The notes under the pieces are model-generated. The model did not search any database and was not told the DNA's origin. It saw only the letters and a list, made by a program, of their open reading frames with translations. From assembly GCA_001931875.2 (NCBI GenBank), contig MSJH02000122.1, forward strand, positions 1 to 21,929: a DNA stretch of 21,929 nucleotides. Reading direction: 5' to 3'. A program made the translations under genes and the position numbers. The DNA comes from Byssochlamys sp. IMV 00236. Lineage: Eukaryota > Ascomycota > Eurotiomycetes > Eurotiales > Thermoascaceae. Shown piece after piece: positions 18,920-21,929 of this stretch (within the stretch, counting starts at the first letter, position 1; every line of letters starts with the position of its first letter).

Positions 18920-20482
18920 ATGGTGGAAATTAGTGAAGAGGGATACAAGTTAGCCAAAGAAGCTCATGTTTCGAATTGTACAGGCGGAACAATTCATGAG
19001 ATCTTTGACATTGGCATCATCATCTTGGCAAGTTTAGAAAAATAAGAAATGATTAGATGAATAGTAATAATCTACCAAATATACAGATTTCGCATCATGT
19101 TTGGAATGTGTTGGTCAAGTCCAAAAGGATCAACCCTGATTCTTTTCTTGCTCAGTTTATGATTTATGTAGTTCCTCTACTCTCTCTTCAGACGTGGGCT
19201 TCTAGCTATGGTTATATTGCTATTTTTGTTGGAAAGAGTTTTATCTTTTATCAAATACTCAAGTCATTAAAGCAAGAACCATTAAAGAAAATGGATACCA
19301 AGAGTACCTATCGACCCTTTTTAACCATTTATCGTGCTGGCCTAATGTTGATGACATGCATGGATATCCTAGCAGTTGATTTTCAATTCTACCCTCGTCG
19401 ATTTGCCAAAGTAGAAACATTTGGAATCTCTCTGGTATATAAAATATACATGTATTATTTGAATGATAATACTTATACATGTCTAAAGATGGATCTTGGC
19501 GTAGGTTCCTTTGTCTTTTCATCTGGCGTTGTCGCAGCGAGATCTTATCTGAATCACCGTCAACCTGGTCTGATGAAGGCTCTCCGATCTGGGCTTGTCA
19601 TTCTTGTACTAGGTTTTGCAAGATTATTTTTGACCAAGAGCGTAAATTATCAAGAGCATGTGTCCGAATACGGATTGCACTGGAACTTTTTTTTCACACT
19701 TGGCTTTTTACCGCCCATGGTGACCTTGCTGGGCTTCTTGAGGAAGCGTATGCCATTTGCTGTACCTGCGTTTGCTATTATCATCGGCTATCAGTATGCG
19801 CTCAACCAGGGCTTGCAGGACTGGATATTGAATGCACCTCGTACAGACGTGATTAGCGCTAATAAGGAAGGTATTTGTAGCTTCATGGGGTATCTTTCTA
19901 TATTCATGTTTGGTCTTCAATGTGGTGAAATTCTCTTTCAAAAGAGTCTTTCTGAACCTGCTAAACAAAAAAAGATGCTCATCATTGGTTATATCTCTTC
20001 TCTAGCCTTTGTCGGTTTAAGCTATCTATGGTCATGGTTACAACCTGGGTTTGGTATATCTCGTCGTATGGTAGGTCCAAGTTGCACATCACTCCTTTTT
20101 TTCTTATTTATATTTATATCTGAAAGGCCAATCTACCTTATGTGCTATGTGTTGCATCTTTAAATATCTACTTGATTACTACTTCTATGGCAATAGAATT
20201 ATTAGTTATTGAACAAAAGCAGCCAGGACTATTAGAAGCTATTAATGCCAATGGCCTTTTTACGTTTTTACTGGTAAATAGAATACATACACACACACAA
20301 ATGAACTCAGTCACTAATGTCAAATTAAGGCCAATGTATTAACAGGACTTGTTAACTTGAGTATGCGTACATTATATATGAACACTATCAATTCATTTAT
20401 AGTCAATCTTTGCTACATGTTAATTGTCGCCTTGATCCCTTGGTTCATGTGGACAAGGCTTCATATCCAACTCAAGATTTAG
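18920..20482 (+). CDS. GWT1: GPI-anchor inositol acyltransferase Gwt1 (PIG-W)
   Basis: Five exons (18920-19027, 19087-19434, 19489-20070, 20127-20273, 20330-20482) give 445 aa. The family blocks are clear: KEAHVSNCTGGTIHEI at the N-terminus, YRAGLMLMTCMDILAVDFQF, then YPRRFAKVETFGISLMDLG, VGSFVFSSG, and many hydrophobic helices to the C-terminal WFMWTRLHIQLKI. Gwt1 is an ER multi-spanning enzyme that acylates the inositol ring of GlcN-PI during GPI synthesis, and is the target of the antifungal manogepix. Intron 1 (19028-19086) requires a GC-AG splice with donor GCAAGT. Intron 2 (19435-19488) is 54 nt, a multiple of three, with no stop; retention would add 18 residues between GISL and MDLG. 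Family length and motifs favour splicing it out. Confidence 0.94.
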
Positions 20483-20790
20483 AGAATAAGAGATCTCTTT
20501 TTAATTACCCCCCACGTTCATATAATTACATAGACCATCTTTTTATATATAAAAAGTACATAAAGAGAGAAAGAGAGAGAACGATTCATTCTATGAAAGA
20601 GAGCTCTTTACACATCTATAAATTTAAAATTTCGTTTTGTTTATAAGCCCTTTTTTTTTCCTCTTTATATTTTTTTTATTTTATATTTTTTTACGCATTC
20701 ATAAAAAGAGAGCAGATCTATTCAATCTATATTCCTTATTTATATTTCCTATCTCTCTCTTCTCTTATATCTCTTTCTTATATACATAAA
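20483..20790. promoter_or_regulatory. GWT1 3' region and CHD1 promoter
   Basis: These 308 bases lie between two plus-strand genes. After the GWT1 stop come an AATAAG hexamer (20484-20489) and a GA-rich tract (20564-20580). Poly(T) runs at 20651-20659 and 20671-20677 and a long CT-rich stretch (20750-20780) just before the CHD1 ATG look like core promoter and leader. No open frame is convincing. Confidence 0.45.
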
Positions 20791-21858
20791 ATGAACAACA
20801 ACACAGGTAAGCAACAAATAGGTGTATGTACGCCTACTCTCTTTTTACCACGCGCGCTCATGTTGATTATTAACATGTTTTCCCTTTAGACATTGTACAT
20901 AACATCAATACTGATCGTACTTCAGACTCTGAAGATGACACCATGTCCATAGCTACCTTTAACAGAGTATCTGGGAAGCGACTACCTAGAAGTATAGCTC
21001 CCATGACGACTACTGATGATGAACTCTCTCTTTCTCCTGTCTCCTCTGCCCTCTCTTCTGATGAAGAACAAGTCACTGAACAGAATAATGGTAGTACAGA
21101 AACTGATTCCTATTACAATGACCCTGAATTGTACGGTCTACGTCGCTCACATCGTCAAAAACATACCATTCAGGTAAGAACCAAGAACGTAAAAATAAAT
21201 TTTTCTATCCTGAATATGTGCGTTATCAGTTTACGGATGATGAAGATGATAACGATGACGGTGATGATGCATACATGTCTGCAGAAGAAGAGGCATATAC
21301 TACAGCAAGTGAAGAATCTATAGATGATTCTGACGACGATTACTATGAATCCTCTTCAAAGACAAAGAAAAGAAAGTCTATCAGGACTGCTAGTACTACC
21401 CCCACTACGGCTTCTACGTCTACTACTAGCACACGAAGAAAATTAAAGCAAAGAGGTTCTTATTTTCATTTATTATTAAACTACCATATTCTAATCATCA
21501 ATTCATAGCAACTTCTGATACAGAACCTGAACCATCAGAGGATGATGACTCTGACGGCGATTGGGGTTCAAAAAAGAAGTCCTCTAAAAGAAAATTAAAG
21601 CAAAAGAGTAGCTCAGGTAGATCATGTAAACAAAAAAAAATTTCTTTGCTCACATGGCCTTTCGTTTTTTAGGGACTATCTCTCCTAGTGATTATTCAAG
21701 ACACTCTACACGTACACGTAAAGTAACAAATTACAATATCAATGATATCTATGGTCTATCTGATGAAGAAGATCAGCCTATTCATGTTGCTCATGATAAT
21801 GATGAAGATGAAGATGCTATCGAAATGGTCCTAGACCATCGTCAGATTGAAGGCACAG
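20791..21858 (+). CDS. CHD1: CHD1-type chromatin remodeller, N-terminal part (truncated)
   Basis: Five exons (20791-20806, 20890-21173, 21230-21455, 21509-21616, 21673-21858) encode the first 273 aa, after which an intron runs into the right edge. The segment is acidic and Ser/Lys-rich, as in CHD1 N-termini. Landmarks are DPELYGLRRSHRQK (human CHD1 has an EVYGVRRSNR motif), two KRKLKQK-type basic clusters, SRHSTRTRKVTNYN before an acidic patch, and AIEMVLDHRQIEG, which in CHD1 leads straight into chromodomain 1. The chromodomains, SNF2 ATPase and DNA-binding domain would lie beyond the window. CHD1 spaces nucleosomes on transcribed genes. The first coding exon is 16 nt. The call rests on a short, low-complexity region, so another CHD/SNF2 protein remains possible. 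Confidence 0.75.
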
Positions 21859-21897
21859 GTAAGCCGTAAACAAAAAACCTTAAAATTAGTGCTTATT

Positions 21898-21929
<32 letters not shown>
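21859..21929 (+). other. CHD1 intron 5 cut by poly(T) window end
   Basis: The donor GTAAGC at 21859 starts an intron with no acceptor before the end. T30 (21899-21928) followed by one A closes the window. A pyrimidine run in an intron is expected before an acceptor, so the next exon probably begins just beyond the edge. Confidence 0.7.

Noticed and set aside
19259..19968. Other-frame ORFs within GWT1
   Set aside because: They overlap strongly conserved GWT1 coding sequence and have no family match.

Overview
The window is an AT-rich, gene-dense piece of a fungal nuclear genome. Fourteen protein genes can be reconstructed, thirteen complete and one cut off by the right edge, and together they carry about 51 introns. 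Most introns are 45-65 nt with GTAAGT/GTATGT-type donors. Intron density, spacing, base composition and the close fit of YPT1, RPS25, GWT1 and AFI1 to fungal families suggest an early-diverging filamentous fungus, most likely Mucoromycota (Mucor/Rhizopus-like). The lineage is an inference; no rRNA or other marker is present. Both ends are homopolymers (A29 on the left, T30 on the right), so this looks like a whole contig that broke at poly(A)/poly(T) tracts.

Layout, left to right: 30-903 holds no gene I can support. Three minus-strand genes follow in tandem: a globin with a C-terminal CaaX box (904-1696), a SAM-dependent methyltransferase with an N-myristoylation signal (1839-3439) and a derlin (3521-4489). 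A divergent promoter leads to a plus-strand NTF2-like protein (4880-5745), whose stop overlaps the end of a minus-strand phenol-hydroxylase-like flavoprotein with eroded FAD motifs (5736-8014). Next come the Rab GTPase YPT1 (minus, 8641-9479), the Arf3-docking polarity protein AFI1 (plus, 10034-12350), clamp-loader subunit RFC4 (plus, 12442-13706), a ZNF511-like zinc-finger protein (minus, 13725-14574), meiotic MND1 (plus, 14658-15535), a leucine-rich-repeat protein (minus, 15710-17608), ribosomal protein eS25 (minus, 17880-18426), the GPI-anchor acyltransferase GWT1 (plus, 18920-20482) and the N-terminus of the chromatin remodeller CHD1 (plus, from 20791).

The genes do not form a cluster or pathway. 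They are mostly housekeeping functions: secretion and ER (derlin, YPT1, AFI1, GWT1), replication and meiosis (RFC4, MND1), translation (RPS25) and chromatin (CHD1). I see no mobile element, RNA gene, CRISPR array or secondary-metabolite cluster, and no new multi-gene system. The points of interest are in gene architecture: a putatively farnesylated globin, a flavoprotein that has lost its GD motif, an 11-nt microexon in a methyltransferase SAM motif, two genes whose first coding exon is only ATG, two GC-AG introns with the same donor, stop codons embedded in AATAAA, and very short GC-rich promoters.

All exon structures were built by hand from splice sites and expected protein families. Reading frame was checked by exon-length arithmetic for each gene. 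No alignment or expression data were available.
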